From an uncultured Flavobacteriales bacterium (lineage in GTDB: Bacteria > Bacteroidota > Bacteroidia > Flavobacteriales > Crocinitomicaceae): a stretch of DNA of 8,313 nucleotides. The translations under genes and the position numbers were made by a program. The notes beneath the pieces are model-generated. The model did no database searches. It had not been told where the DNA came from and saw only the letters and a program-made list of their open reading frames with translations. Location: positions 1 through 8,313 of the forward strand of contig CAMLET010000117.1 of assembly GCA_946479125.1 (NCBI GenBank), given 5' to 3'. Positions within the stretch are counted from its first letter, which is position 1, and the number at the start of each line of letters is the position of its first letter. Positions 1 through 6,312 of this stretch are shown piece after piece.

Positions 1-1046
1 CAATGAATTTTTCTGTACTTATCGGGATGCATCGAAATCGAAACTTCAAGAACAGCCGGATTACCTGAGAAAACACTTGAGTTCCCAATTTCACTGGTTG
101 TAGCCGTAGCGTATGTTTTTGTAAACAAAACACCCGATTTACTCAGTTTATCGAAATTTGGTGTAGCACCTTTTGTTTTACTGAGTGAACCAATTGCTTC
201 AGCCGACCATCCTTCGAGAACAATGAACACCACATTTGGACGTCTTTCAGAAAGAAAGATCTGGTCGTGTTCTTTCGGATAATTGTAAAGTTCTTTTACT
301 TTCTCATCTGCCAGTTTTCGATTCAACTTAGGCATATACGAATCGATGTTGCTGGTAAGGTATGTCAGGAATTCTTTAGCAAAAAAGTAATTTGAATTTA
401 CCGCAATGTCGTTGCTTACATTATGATCCAAATACATGGCTGCAGCAATGTTCAGTGGGATTTGTTGGAAACCACCGCGCAATCCGATGAACTGCATACC
501 AAGTCCAAGCGCCAAAGTTGGAAGAATGGCAAGGTATTCTAATTTCTTCTTCGGTTGGTGCAATTCTCTTTTCTTAAACAAAAGACGGTAGAGCCATTGC
601 ATAAAGGCAATTTCAAGAAGCGCATATAACGCAAACCAGAACATCATTGAATAATTCGCTGTTCGAACAACTTCATCCGGATTGGATAAGTGCATGAAAA
701 CGCGTGAATTCAGTTTGTGATTCCATTCGGAATAAGCAACTATTTCACCAGCCTGAACAGCCACTACAGCTCCCATTAAAATGAAGAAGAAACTTTTATA
801 TAGAAAATTGAATCCTTTCCAACTGAAATAATGAGCCAATGTTCTGAAAACGAATGGAACAGCAGAGAGTGCCGCGGCTGCAGCTAAATCTACACGGAAA
901 GAATAAATGAAAGTCATCAGCCATTCTCCAAAGGGAACATCGCTCAGTTTTTCAAAGTGATGCAAGGAAAATGCTAAGCGATGAAAATCGAAGCAAAGAA
1001 TCCAAAACAACACCAATAAAAGTAAATCGCGAAACGGTCGAAACAT
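1..1046 (-). CDS. LTA synthase-like sulfatase/alkaline-phosphatase superfamily membrane protein (C-terminus beyond window)
   Basis: This is an open frame on the minus strand from ATG at 1046 to the window edge: 348 codons, no stop, so the C-terminal part is missing. Residues 1-190 hold about five hydrophobic segments (roughly 7-27, 43-68, 83-104, 131-155, 168-190), followed by an extracytoplasmic linker and the start of a catalytic domain. The core begins PNVVFIVLEGWS near residue 270, where Glu278 is the expected metal ligand. It continues with TPNFDKLSKSG and then TTSEIGNSSVFSGNPA, where Ser318 aligns with the Ser/Thr nucleophile of the family. This architecture matches the LTA synthase/phosphoglycerol transferase group, which in Gram-negatives moves or removes phosphate- or sulfate-linked groups at the envelope. 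The substrate cannot be told. The remaining metal ligands lie outside the window. It is transcribed divergently from grpE. The family is fairly secure, the reaction is not. Confidence 0.85.
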   Translation of the reverse strand, partial: MFRPFRDLLLLVLFWILCFDFHRLAFSLHHFEKLSDVPFGEWLMTFIYSFRVDLAAAAALSAVPFVFRTLAHYFSWKGFNFLYKSFFFILMGAVVAVQAGEIVAYSEWNHKLNSRVFMHLSNPDEVVRTANYSMMFWFALYALLEIAFMQWLYRLLFKKRELHQPKKKLEYLAILPTLALGLGMQFIGLRGGFQQIPLNIAAAMYLDHNVSNDIAVNSNYFFAKEFLTYLTSNIDSYMPKLNRKLADEKVKELYNYPKEHDQIFLSERRPNVVFIVLEGWSAEAIGSLSKTKGATPNFDKLSKSGVLFTKTYATATTSEIGNSSVFSGNPAVLEVSISMHPDKYRKIH

Positions 1047-1066
1047 TCTTTTTTTATTCTACAGCG

Positions 1067-1074
1067 CAAAATTA
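1067..1074 (-). promoter_or_regulatory. Bacteroidota -7 promoter box for the sulfatase gene
   Basis: On the minus strand this reads TAATTTTG, a perfect match to the Bacteroidota -7 consensus TAnnTTTG. It lies 20 bases before the ATG at 1046, so the leader would be only about 15 nt. No clear TTTG/TTG -33 element is visible at the usual 19-21 nt spacing. The position supports 1046 as the start. Confidence 0.6.
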
Positions 1075-1123
1075 AGCCTTATTCTCGGTTAATGATTGTT
1101 TTTTGGGCTTTCTTTAGAAACAA

Positions 1124-1213
1124 CAAGAAGTTCAAAAAGATGAAAAGTTCAAAAGTTCAAGGTGAAATGACTGGTTCGCTTTGAACAGTTTAACCATTTT
1201 GAACTCTTCGAAC
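1124..1213. repeat. Imperfect palindrome built from GTTCAAAA units
   Basis: GTTCAAAA at 1130-1137 pairs perfectly with TTTTGAAC at 1197-1204, and GTTCAAA at 1147-1153 pairs with TTTGAAC at 1180-1186. The two stems are in register apart from one base and are separated by a partly paired internal loop. The loop is about 26 nt. A further GTTCAA lies at 1155-1160 and TTCGAAC at 1207-1213. The element sits between two divergent promoters, so it is not a terminator for either gene. It looks like a dispersed intergenic repeat or a cruciform-forming element; no protein is proposed to bind it. Confidence 0.6.
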
Positions 1214-1221
1214 CTGTGAAA

Positions 1222-1249
1222 CAGACTGACATGCGTCTGACAGCTTGTC
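1222..1249 (+). promoter_or_regulatory. Candidate grpE control site with phased CTGACA repeats
   Basis: CTGACA occurs twice, at 1226-1231 and 1237-1242, exactly 11 bp apart, about one helical turn. CAGAC (1222-1226) and GTCTG (1235-1239) form one inverted repeat, and GACA-GCT-TGTC (1239-1249) forms another. A weak -7-like TAGTTATC follows at 1251. The block is the only ordered sequence close to grpE, so I infer an operator or -33 region for stress-responsive transcription. No CIRCE element (the HrcA operator) is visible. Confidence 0.4.
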
Positions 1250-1304
1250 TTAGTTATCCGAATTGGCAAGAAAGTTGACTATAGCGAAGAAAAAATCGCA
1301 TAAA

Positions 1305-1871
1305 ATGTCAGAAAATAAAGAGCAAAACGAAGCCCTAAACGAAGAAAACGCAGTAAACGACCAGTCAAATCAAGAAGGTATGACAGGAGAAACTGGTGCT
1401 ACTACTGACAATACGACAGAAAAAACAGAAGAAACTTCTGAAGATAAATTGGCGGCTATGAACGACAAGTACCTTCGTTTGTATTCGGAATTTGATAATT
1501 ATAGAAAGCGCACAAACAAAGAGAAGTTGGATTTGATTTCAACCGCAAGTGCTGGAGTATTAAAAGATATGCTTTCAGTTTTGGATGATTTTGAACGCGC
1601 AATGGCAAACAACGATAAGGTTGATGATATCAATGCCGTGAAAGAAGGCTTTCAGTTGATCTACAATAAATTGAAATCTGGTTTGGAAGCAAAAGGATTG
1701 AAGCAGATGCAAGCGAAAGGCGAAGCTTTTGATCCGGAGTTACATGAAGCAATTGCTAATGTTCCCGCTCCTGAAGATAAATTAAAAGGAAAAGTTGTGG
1801 ATGATGTGGAGCGCGGATATTACCTGAATGAAAAGGTGATTCGTTTCGCTAAAGTTGTGGTTGGACAATAA
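1305..1871 (+). CDS. grpE: Nucleotide exchange factor GrpE
   Basis: GrpE opens the nucleotide-binding domain of DnaK to release ADP and resets the Hsp70 cycle in the cytoplasm. The 188-residue protein has a disordered acidic N-terminus rich in E, N, Q and T (about 1-45). A long helical, coiled-coil-forming region follows (about 46-135), containing YSEFDNYRKRT, and then the C-terminal beta domain. The family signature is clear: AFDPELHEAI at 141-150, GKVVDDVERGYYLN and KVIRFAKVVV to the end. An in-frame TTG at 1263 would add 14 residues, but it lies almost on the putative promoter. ATG 1305 gives a normal length and a typical MSENKE start. dnaJ follows after 93 bases, and the two are probably co-transcribed. 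Identity is secure; the start is likely. Confidence 0.95.
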   Translation: MSENKEQNEALNEENAVNDQSNQEGMTGETGATTDNTTEKTEETSEDKLAAMNDKYLRLYSEFDNYRKRTNKEKLDLISTASAGVLKDMLSVLDDFERAMANNDKVDDINAVKEGFQLIYNKLKSGLEAKGLKQMQAKGEAFDPELHEAIANVPAPEDKLKGKVVDDVERGYYLNEKVIRFAKVVVGQ

Positions 1872-1883
1872 CATAGATTTTAA

Positions 1884-1949
1884 GATCGCGGATTGCGAAT
1901 TTCGGATTGGGCTTACTCAAAAACAATCCGAAATCTGAAATCTGAAATC
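1884..1949. repeat. grpE-dnaJ intergenic inverted repeat (hairpin)
   Basis: ATTTCGGATTG at 1899-1909 and CAATCCGAAAT at 1924-1934 are perfect 11-bp inverted arms around a 14-nt loop. The pairing extends imperfectly to 26-nt arms (1884-1909 with 1924-1949), with 20 of 26 Watson-Crick pairs and two more possible G-U pairs. The right arm contains GAAATC three times at a 7-bp period (1930, 1937, 1944). There is no T-tract, so it is not a classical terminator. It resembles the GGATTTCGGATTG-type intergenic repeats I know from Bacteroidota genomes, and in the mRNA it could stabilise grpE or tune the grpE/dnaJ ratio. Confidence 0.75.
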
Positions 1950-1964
1950 AACTATCGGTATAAA

Positions 1965-3077
1965 ATGGAGAAAAGAGATTTTTACGAAGTACTTGGGATT
2001 GCAAAAAACGCATCTGAGGCTGAAATAAAGAAAGCCTACAGAAAAATGGCGCTTAAATATCACCCTGATAAAAATCCGGGAGATAAAGAGTCTGAGGAAA
2101 AGTTTAAAGAAGCTGCTGAAGCGTACGAAGTACTTTCCGATGCAAATAAGAAAGCACGTTACGATCAATACGGTCACGCTGGTTTAGGTGGTGGTGCCGG
2201 AGGATTTGGCGGTGGAATGAACATGGACGATATCTTCAACAATTTTGGAGATATTTTCGGTGGTGCATTTGGAGGTGGAAGCTTTGGTGGTGCCAGAGGC
2301 GGTTCCAGAGTTGTTCGCGGAACAAACCTGCGTGTTAAGATCAAATTGACATTGGAGGAAATTGCTGAAGGTGTTACAAAAAAGATCAAGGTAAACAAAT
2401 TGGTAAACGCCGATGGTGTTACCTATAAAAACTGTTCTACTTGTAACGGAACGGGTAGAATTACCAGAGTTACCCAAACATTCCTGGGTGCTATGCAAAC
2501 GCAAAGTGCTTGTAACGTTTGTCACGGTGCTGGTAAAATGATCGACCAAAAACCAGCGGATGCAGATGCACAAGGTTTAAAACGACAAGAAGAAGTTATT
2601 GAAATAGAAATTCCGGCTGGAGTTGAAGAAGGAATGCAGTTAAGTGTTTCTGGTAAAGGAAATGCTGGACCATTCAACGGAATTCCTGGTGATTTGATCG
2701 TTCTTATTGAAGAACAACAACATGAAGAGTTGAGAAGAGATCAGGAGAATCTGCATTACGATGCTTTTGTGAATTTTGTTGATGCCGTACTTGGCGAATC
2801 TATTGAAGTTCCAACGGTAAACGGTAAAGCAAAGATCAAGATTGAAGCCGGAACTCAAAGCGGAAAAATGCTTCGCCTGAAAGGAAAAGGTTTGCCGGTT
2901 TTACAAGGTTACGGACATGGAGACCTTTTCGTTCATATTCATGTTTGGACACCGAAAAAGGTATCGAAAGAAGAGAAAGAGATTTTGGAGAAGTTGAAGA
3001 ACAGCGACAATTTTAAACCAAATCCGGATGCAAATGAAAAAGGATTTTTTCAACGCATGAAAGACATGTTCCATTAA
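1965..3077 (+). CDS. dnaJ: Chaperone DnaJ (Hsp40) with a single remaining zinc site
   Basis: DnaJ delivers unfolded clients to DnaK and stimulates its ATPase. The 370-residue protein has a J domain at 1-70 with the catalytic HPD at 33-35, and a Gly/Phe-rich linker at about 71-114. A reduced zinc-binding region follows, then the substrate-binding C-terminal domains containing [12 protein letters not shown] and GDLIVLI, and a dimerisation tail. A standard class A DnaJ has four CxxCxGxG motifs; here only two are present, CSTCNGTG (157-164) and CNVCHGAG (183-190). The regions where motifs 1 and 4 should lie (about 145-156 and 191-207) have no Cys. The ORF runs upstream to 1893, but that part encodes the intergenic hairpin. 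[11 protein letters not shown] at 1965 is the normal family start. Confidence 0.97.
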   Translation: MEKRDFYEVLGIAKNASEAEIKKAYRKMALKYHPDKNPGDKESEEKFKEAAEAYEVLSDANKKARYDQYGHAGLGGGAGGFGGGMNMDDIFNNFGDIFGGAFGGGSFGGARGGSRVVRGTNLRVKIKLTLEEIAEGVTKKIKVNKLVNADGVTYKNCSTCNGTGRITRVTQTFLGAMQTQSACNVCHGAGKMIDQKPADADAQGLKRQEEVIEIEIPAGVEEGMQLSVSGKGNAGPFNGIPGDLIVLIEEQQHEELRRDQENLHYDAFVNFVDAVLGESIEVPTVNGKAKIKIEAGTQSGKMLRLKGKGLPVLQGYGHGDLFVHIHVWTPKKVSKEEKEILEKLKNSDNFKPNPDANEKGFFQRMKDMFH

Positions 3078-3088
3078 AAGTTAGAGGA

Positions 3089-3108
3089 CACTTCGACTAC
3101 GCTCAGTG
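3089..3108. repeat. Short palindromic intergenic repeat CACTTCGACTACGCTCAGTG
   Basis: The 20-bp unit has CACT/AGTG inverted ends and lies 11 bases after the dnaJ stop codon. From memory, near-identical CACTTCGACTNCGCTCAGTG units occur in many Bacteroidota genomes, typically in intergenic gaps, which suggests a dispersed REP-like family. Only one copy is in this window, so the repeat status rests on recall and not on what is seen here. Confidence 0.5.
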
Positions 3109-3139
3109 CAAGAAAGAGGAAAGCTAAAGAGATAGAGAA

Positions 3140-3169
3140 AAGCGAGGATGAGAGTCCTCGTTTTTTTTT
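3140..3169 (+). terminator. Intrinsic terminator of the grpE-dnaJ unit
   Basis: CGAGGA (3143-3148) and TCCTCG (3155-3160) form a 6-bp GC-rich stem around the 6-nt loop TGAGAG. Flanking A residues and a G can pair with the T-tract to lengthen it. Nine T residues follow directly (3161-3169). This is a textbook rho-independent terminator, about 65 bases after the dnaJ stop, and it isolates the chaperone genes from the downstream gene. Bases 3170-3287 are AT-rich and show nothing else. Confidence 0.92.
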
Positions 3170-3287
3170 GACTTAATTGATCTGTTAAGGATTTTGAGAT
3201 TTTGTTGGATTTTATTTTCCAGGGTAAATAAATGTGAAAAGTTCCTAAAAGTTTAGTTTTCGAAAATACAATGCATGCATAATAACG

Positions 3288-3295
3288 TATTTTTG
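3288..3295 (+). promoter_or_regulatory. Bacteroidota -7 promoter box for the T9SS protein gene
   Basis: TATTTTTG is a perfect TAnnTTTG match. It lies 21 bases before the ATG at 3317, placing the transcript start near 3301. This rules against the upstream in-frame ATG at 3275, which would precede the promoter. No convincing -33 element was found at 19-21 nt spacing. Confidence 0.65.
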
Positions 3296-3316
3296 TGGAA
3301 AATTTCAGATTCATTC

Positions 3317-4366
3317 ATGTCGATTCCAACATCAACTCAGAAGTTAAAAGCATTTTTTGCGGCACTTTCAATCACCGTAATTTCGTTTCACACAAGTGCT
3401 CAATGTTCAATAATTTCGACGGCCGGTTATCAGGTTAGCGTTGCCATTTGCCCTCAATCTATCGTTGTAAATAGCACAGATTGTCCAAACGGGTACAATT
3501 ACAATGTCAACTTTTCATACAATGTTCAGTTAACGGGTGCAGTTCAGCAATTGTATACTTTACAAACCCTGATCAACTGTAATTCGGGACAGCAAAACGG
3601 TTATTACTCGTTACCGAAGTTGGGTGGATCAGGAACGGCTGTTACTGTGACAAATCCATTTATCAATACGGATGGAGCGGCGTATACGTATACAACTCAT
3701 CCAAGTTGTACTCAGGCTGCAGTAAACAATCTGCATTGCGTTTCATTAAAAGTGATCATTGAAGGCCCCGGAATTCCTTATCAGGTGGTCGATTGTAACT
3801 GTTCGTTATTAGTTCTTCCAGTCGAATTCATTGGGTTTACGGGAGAAAAGAAACCTGAAGGAAATTTGCTAAGCTGGTCAACAGAATCTGAAAACAGAAA
3901 TGCTTATTTTTCTCTTGAGACGTCGACCAATGGTTTTGAATGGACAAAATTCAAAGACATTCCATCTCAGGGTAATTCGGTAACACCACAAGATTATACG
4001 TTTCTTGATGAGGTAAACATACATGAATCGACGTATTATAAGTTGAGTCAAACCGATCTTGATGGAACTAGAAACGAGTTGTCGATTATATACATCAAGC
4101 AATCTGAATCGGGAATTGTTGTTTTTCCTAATCCGTCTGTAAACAATGAAATTAATGTTCAGGTTGGCGAGGAACTGAAAGGTGATTTAACTTTTGTTTT
4201 GGTAAACGATCTTGGTCAAATTGTGAAAGAATGGAGTGTGAATGAAAATACCTATAAAAACAATAGAGTAGTTTCGCTTGAGAACAATAGTTCACATGGT
4301 GTTTTTCAATTATTGACATTGAAAAATGATGCAACTGTAGCTCGAACTCGTGTAATCATCGAATAG
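3317..4366 (+). CDS. Secreted protein with type IX secretion C-terminal sorting domain
   Basis: This 349-residue protein has a Sec signal peptide at 1-29 (basic TQKLK, hydrophobic core, TSAQ before a likely cleavage site), so it is exported to the periplasm and then probably secreted by T9SS. Residues 30-162 form a domain I do not recognise, with eight Cys (30, 46, 56, 88, 131, 141, 160, 162) that could form disulfides. From LPVEFIGFTG at about 167 to YYKLSQTDLDG near 247 it matches the beta-sandwich module that often precedes T9SS tails (W.T.SE..N..YF..E.S.NG pattern). Residues 267-349 are a type A sorting domain: IVVFPNP, a LVNDLGQIVKEW strand and the ending RTRVIIE. Start 3317 is chosen because it follows the -7 box and begins the signal peptide. 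The gene is monocistronic; its function is unknown, possibly adhesion or carbohydrate contact. Confidence 0.85.
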   Translation: MSIPTSTQKLKAFFAALSITVISFHTSAQCSIISTAGYQVSVAICPQSIVVNSTDCPNGYNYNVNFSYNVQLTGAVQQLYTLQTLINCNSGQQNGYYSLPKLGGSGTAVTVTNPFINTDGAAYTYTTHPSCTQAAVNNLHCVSLKVIIEGPGIPYQVVDCNCSLLVLPVEFIGFTGEKKPEGNLLSWSTESENRNAYFSLETSTNGFEWTKFKDIPSQGNSVTPQDYTFLDEVNIHESTYYKLSQTDLDGTRNELSIIYIKQSESGIVVFPNPSVNNEINVQVGEELKGDLTFVLVNDLGQIVKEWSVNENTYKNNRVVSLENNSSHGVFQLLTLKNDATVARTRVIIE

Positions 4367-4403
4367 CTTCAGAAAATCTTGTCTTCACTTTCTTTCTGCT
4401 TCG

Positions 4404-4438
4404 TAGTAAAAAGTCTCTAAGACTTATTAGTTTTACTA
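4404..4438. promoter_or_regulatory. Two-part inverted repeat abutting the CPBP start codon
   Basis: TAGTAAAA (4404-4411) pairs with TTTTACTA (4431-4438), and inside it AGTCT (4412-4416) pairs with AGACT (4420-4424) around the 3-nt loop CTA. A 6-nt bulge, TATTAG (4425-4430), breaks the right side. It ends one base before the ATG at 4440. It may be an operator over the promoter, an mRNA hairpin that limits ribosome access, or a weak terminator of the preceding gene. A near-match -7 box, TAGTTTTA (4428-4435), lies within it; if used, the mRNA would be almost leaderless. Confidence 0.55.
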
Positions 4439-4439
4439 T

Positions 4440-5381
4440 ATGAAGCATTTTCTTGCACCAAAGGAGACGAAACCAGCCTGGTATTGGTACATTTTAAGTA
4501 TCATTTTCGTACTTGTTGGGTTGGTTTCCTTTTCAATCACGATCATCGGATTCATTTATTCTTCCAAAGGCGAAATAAAGGAAGGAGTGACGGAAGAGTC
4601 CATTATGGCTCAGTTTAGCAATAATCAGCAGTTCGTTATCAATATGATTCCGTTCGTAATTGGATTTTTACTGCTCTTTTATGCTGCACGGATTATTCAT
4701 AGGAGAACATTTTTGTCGTTCATTACCACCCGGCCTCAACTCGATCTAAAACGGATCTTAGTTGGTTTCTTGCTTTGGTTTATCATTACTGTTGTGTTGT
4801 TTTCTGTAGAATTAGCGCAAGGAGCAACCCAATATCAGTGGAACTTGGAGCTAAATGATTTTCTCCTGTTAATAGCTTTAGCAATTGTAATCACACCTAT
4901 TCAAACCGGTTTCGAAGAAATCTTAATTCGTGGATTTTTAATGCAGTTGTTTGCCCGTTTCATAAGATTACCAATAATCGTGGTTCTTATGAGTGCCGGA
5001 ATTTTTACTGTTCTACACTTAGACAATCCTGAAGTTGATGCGATGGGATATGTTGCATTAGCTTACTACATTTTATCAGGAATTCTAACAGCGTTCATTG
5101 CCGTAATGGATGATGGGTTGGAACTTTCCTGGGGATTCCATATCGCAAATAACCTGTTTGCCATACTAATTGTAACTAGTAAGTCAAGTGCTTTAAGAAC
5201 AGATGCACTTTATTTGGACACTTCAGCCCAACAAACTGTTGGATGGGAAATGCTGATTGTACCATTTTTATTTTTTCCGTTATTTGTTTTCATTCTTTCA
5301 AGAATCTATCGCTGGAAGAATTGGAAGGGGAAACTTTTCGGTACTTTAGAAACAAATCATAAAGCAGAAGAACACGAGTAA
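4440..5381 (+). CDS. CPBP-family intramembrane glutamic endopeptidase
   Basis: This 313-residue polytopic protein belongs to the CPBP (CAAX protease and bacteriocin-processing, Abi/Rce1-like) family, which cleaves substrates within the membrane. The family motifs are complete: EEILIRG with Glu159, Glu160 and Arg164; FTVLH with Phe189 and His193; and HIANN with His234 and Asn238. Hydrophobic segments lie at about 14-40, 65-85, 104-125, 139-157, 172-193, 205-223, 230-247 and 270-288, and a charged tail follows. Catalysis is therefore probably intact. It starts the operon, and the ABC ATPase gene begins one base after its stop. In the family known roles include CAAX-tail processing, peptide maturation and self-immunity to bacteriocins. 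Here the context suggests work with the exporter, which is an inference. No alternative start is near. Confidence 0.88.
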   Translation: MKHFLAPKETKPAWYWYILSIIFVLVGLVSFSITIIGFIYSSKGEIKEGVTEESIMAQFSNNQQFVINMIPFVIGFLLLFYAARIIHRRTFLSFITTRPQLDLKRILVGFLLWFIITVVLFSVELAQGATQYQWNLELNDFLLLIALAIVITPIQTGFEEILIRGFLMQLFARFIRLPIIVVLMSAGIFTVLHLDNPEVDAMGYVALAYYILSGILTAFIAVMDDGLELSWGFHIANNLFAILIVTSKSSALRTDALYLDTSAQQTVGWEMLIVPFLFFPLFVFILSRIYRWKNWKGKLFGTLETNHKAEEHE

Positions 5382-5382
5382 T

Positions 5383-6312
5383 ATGCTTGAACTAACGAAT
5401 ATTACAAAGAGATACAACAGGAAACTTGCTATTGAAGATATTTCTCTTCACTTAAAGCAAGGCGAGATCTTTGGCTTACTTGGACCAAATGGTGCAGGTA
5501 AAACAACTATCATTCGTATCATCAATAGAATCGTAGAACAGGATAGCGGATCCGTTCGTTTCAAAGGAAATTTAATGCAGCAGCGCGATTTGGGCTATGT
5601 TGGTTATTTGCCTGAAGAACGCGGATTGTATAAAAATATGACAGTTGAAGCTCACGCACGTTTTCTTGGAAGCTTGCGTGGAATGTCGAAAAAAGATTGC
5701 GATACTGCACTTGACTATTGGCTGGAGCGCTTTCAAATTCAGTCGTGGAGAAAACAGCGTATTGAAGAGCTTTCGAAAGGGATGGCGCAAAAAGTACAAT
5801 TTATTTGTGCTGTTCTTCACGAACCAGATTTGTTGATTCTTGATGAACCTTTTTCAGGTTTCGACCCGGTAAATGTGGAATTGATCAAGCAAGAGCTGCT
5901 TGAGATGAAGCACAAAGGCAAAACTATCTTGATTTCTACGCACAACATGCGTTCCGTAGAAGAAATTTGTGATCGTGTAGCTCTGATACATGAATCAAGA
6001 AAAGTACTGGAAGGAACGGTTTCTGAACTTCAGGAAAAAACCAAAGAGGGTGAATATGCTGTTAAGTTCAGAGGAAATATGATTTCATTCGTCAATGCGC
6101 TTTGGACAGGTTTTGAGTTAATCGATAAAGAAATTTTGGGTGATGATCGATTTATTGCCCGAGTGAAAATGAGAGGAGACAATTCCTTCGAAGATTTACT
6201 AAAAGTATTAATGGGTAACGTTAAAATTGAAGCTGCATGGGAAGTTCTTCCTTCTATGCACGATGTGTTTATCTCTAATGTTCAACCAAAAACTTCAGAA
6301 AATGAAAAATAG
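5383..6312 (+). CDS. ABC transporter ATP-binding protein, NatA-type with C-terminal DUF4162-like domain
   Basis: This 309-residue ATPase drives the membrane partner encoded next to it. It has Walker A GPNGAGKTT (34-42), signature LSKGM (130-134), Walker B LLILDEP (150-156), D-loop SGFD (158-161) and His187 in the STH switch. The Q-loop position reads YLPEERGLY, with Glu where many ABC proteins carry Gln; this is usual in the NatA/YhaQ branch as I know it. After about residue 215 comes a C-terminal domain like DUF4162, ending near 300. The ATG is one base after the upstream stop, and the 3' end overlaps the permease start by 11 bases, implying translational coupling. In the family these pairs export Na+ or small hydrophobic or peptide compounds; the substrate here is unknown. 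Confidence 0.93.
   Translation: MLELTNITKRYNRKLAIEDISLHLKQGEIFGLLGPNGAGKTTIIRIINRIVEQDSGSVRFKGNLMQQRDLGYVGYLPEERGLYKNMTVEAHARFLGSLRGMSKKDCDTALDYWLERFQIQSWRKQRIEELSKGMAQKVQFICAVLHEPDLLILDEPFSGFDPVNVELIKQELLEMKHKGKTILISTHNMRSVEEICDRVALIHESRKVLEGTVSELQEKTKEGEYAVKFRGNMISFVNALWTGFELIDKEILGDDRFIARVKMRGDNSFEDLLKVLMGNVKIEAAWEVLPSMHDVFISNVQPKTSENEK

Noticed and set aside
1263..1304. In-frame TTG start giving GrpE 14 extra residues
   Set aside because: It lies only a few bases after the putative control site, adds a basic peptide not seen in GrpE proteins I know, and the ATG at 1305 gives a normal length.
1893..1964. 24-residue N-terminal extension of DnaJ
   Set aside because: The extension is encoded by the inverted repeat and begins with TTG; DnaJ proteins begin with the J domain, as does the ATG at 1965.
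2174..2573. Minus-strand ORFs opposite the DnaJ Gly/Phe and zinc regions
   Set aside because: Their Pro- and Ser/Thr-rich composition is the antisense of the Gly-rich coding sequence; they are shadows of dnaJ.
3081..3314. Minus-strand 77-residue ORF over the dnaJ downstream gap
   Set aside because: It runs through the terminator and the CACTTCGACTACGCTCAGTG repeat, whose antisense translation gives the TERSRSV string. It has no recognisable domain.
3275..3316. Upstream ATG for the T9SS protein
   Set aside because: It precedes the perfect -7 box at 3288-3295 and would put 14 residues before the signal peptide.
5458..5490. CRISPR or tandem repeat arrays anywhere in the window
   Set aside because: I saw no regularly spaced direct repeats with unique spacers; the only tandem unit is the 7-bp one near 1930-1949.
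5599..5640. Glu in place of the Q-loop Gln in the ABC ATPase as a sign of inactivity
   Set aside because: YLPEERGLY is normal for the NatA/YhaQ branch as I know it, and all other ATPase motifs are intact.
6227..6301. Upstream start for the ABC permease inside the ATPase gene
   Set aside because: It would create an 86-base overlap and an unusual N-terminus; the ATG at 6302 matches the family start and gives a normal coupled overlap.
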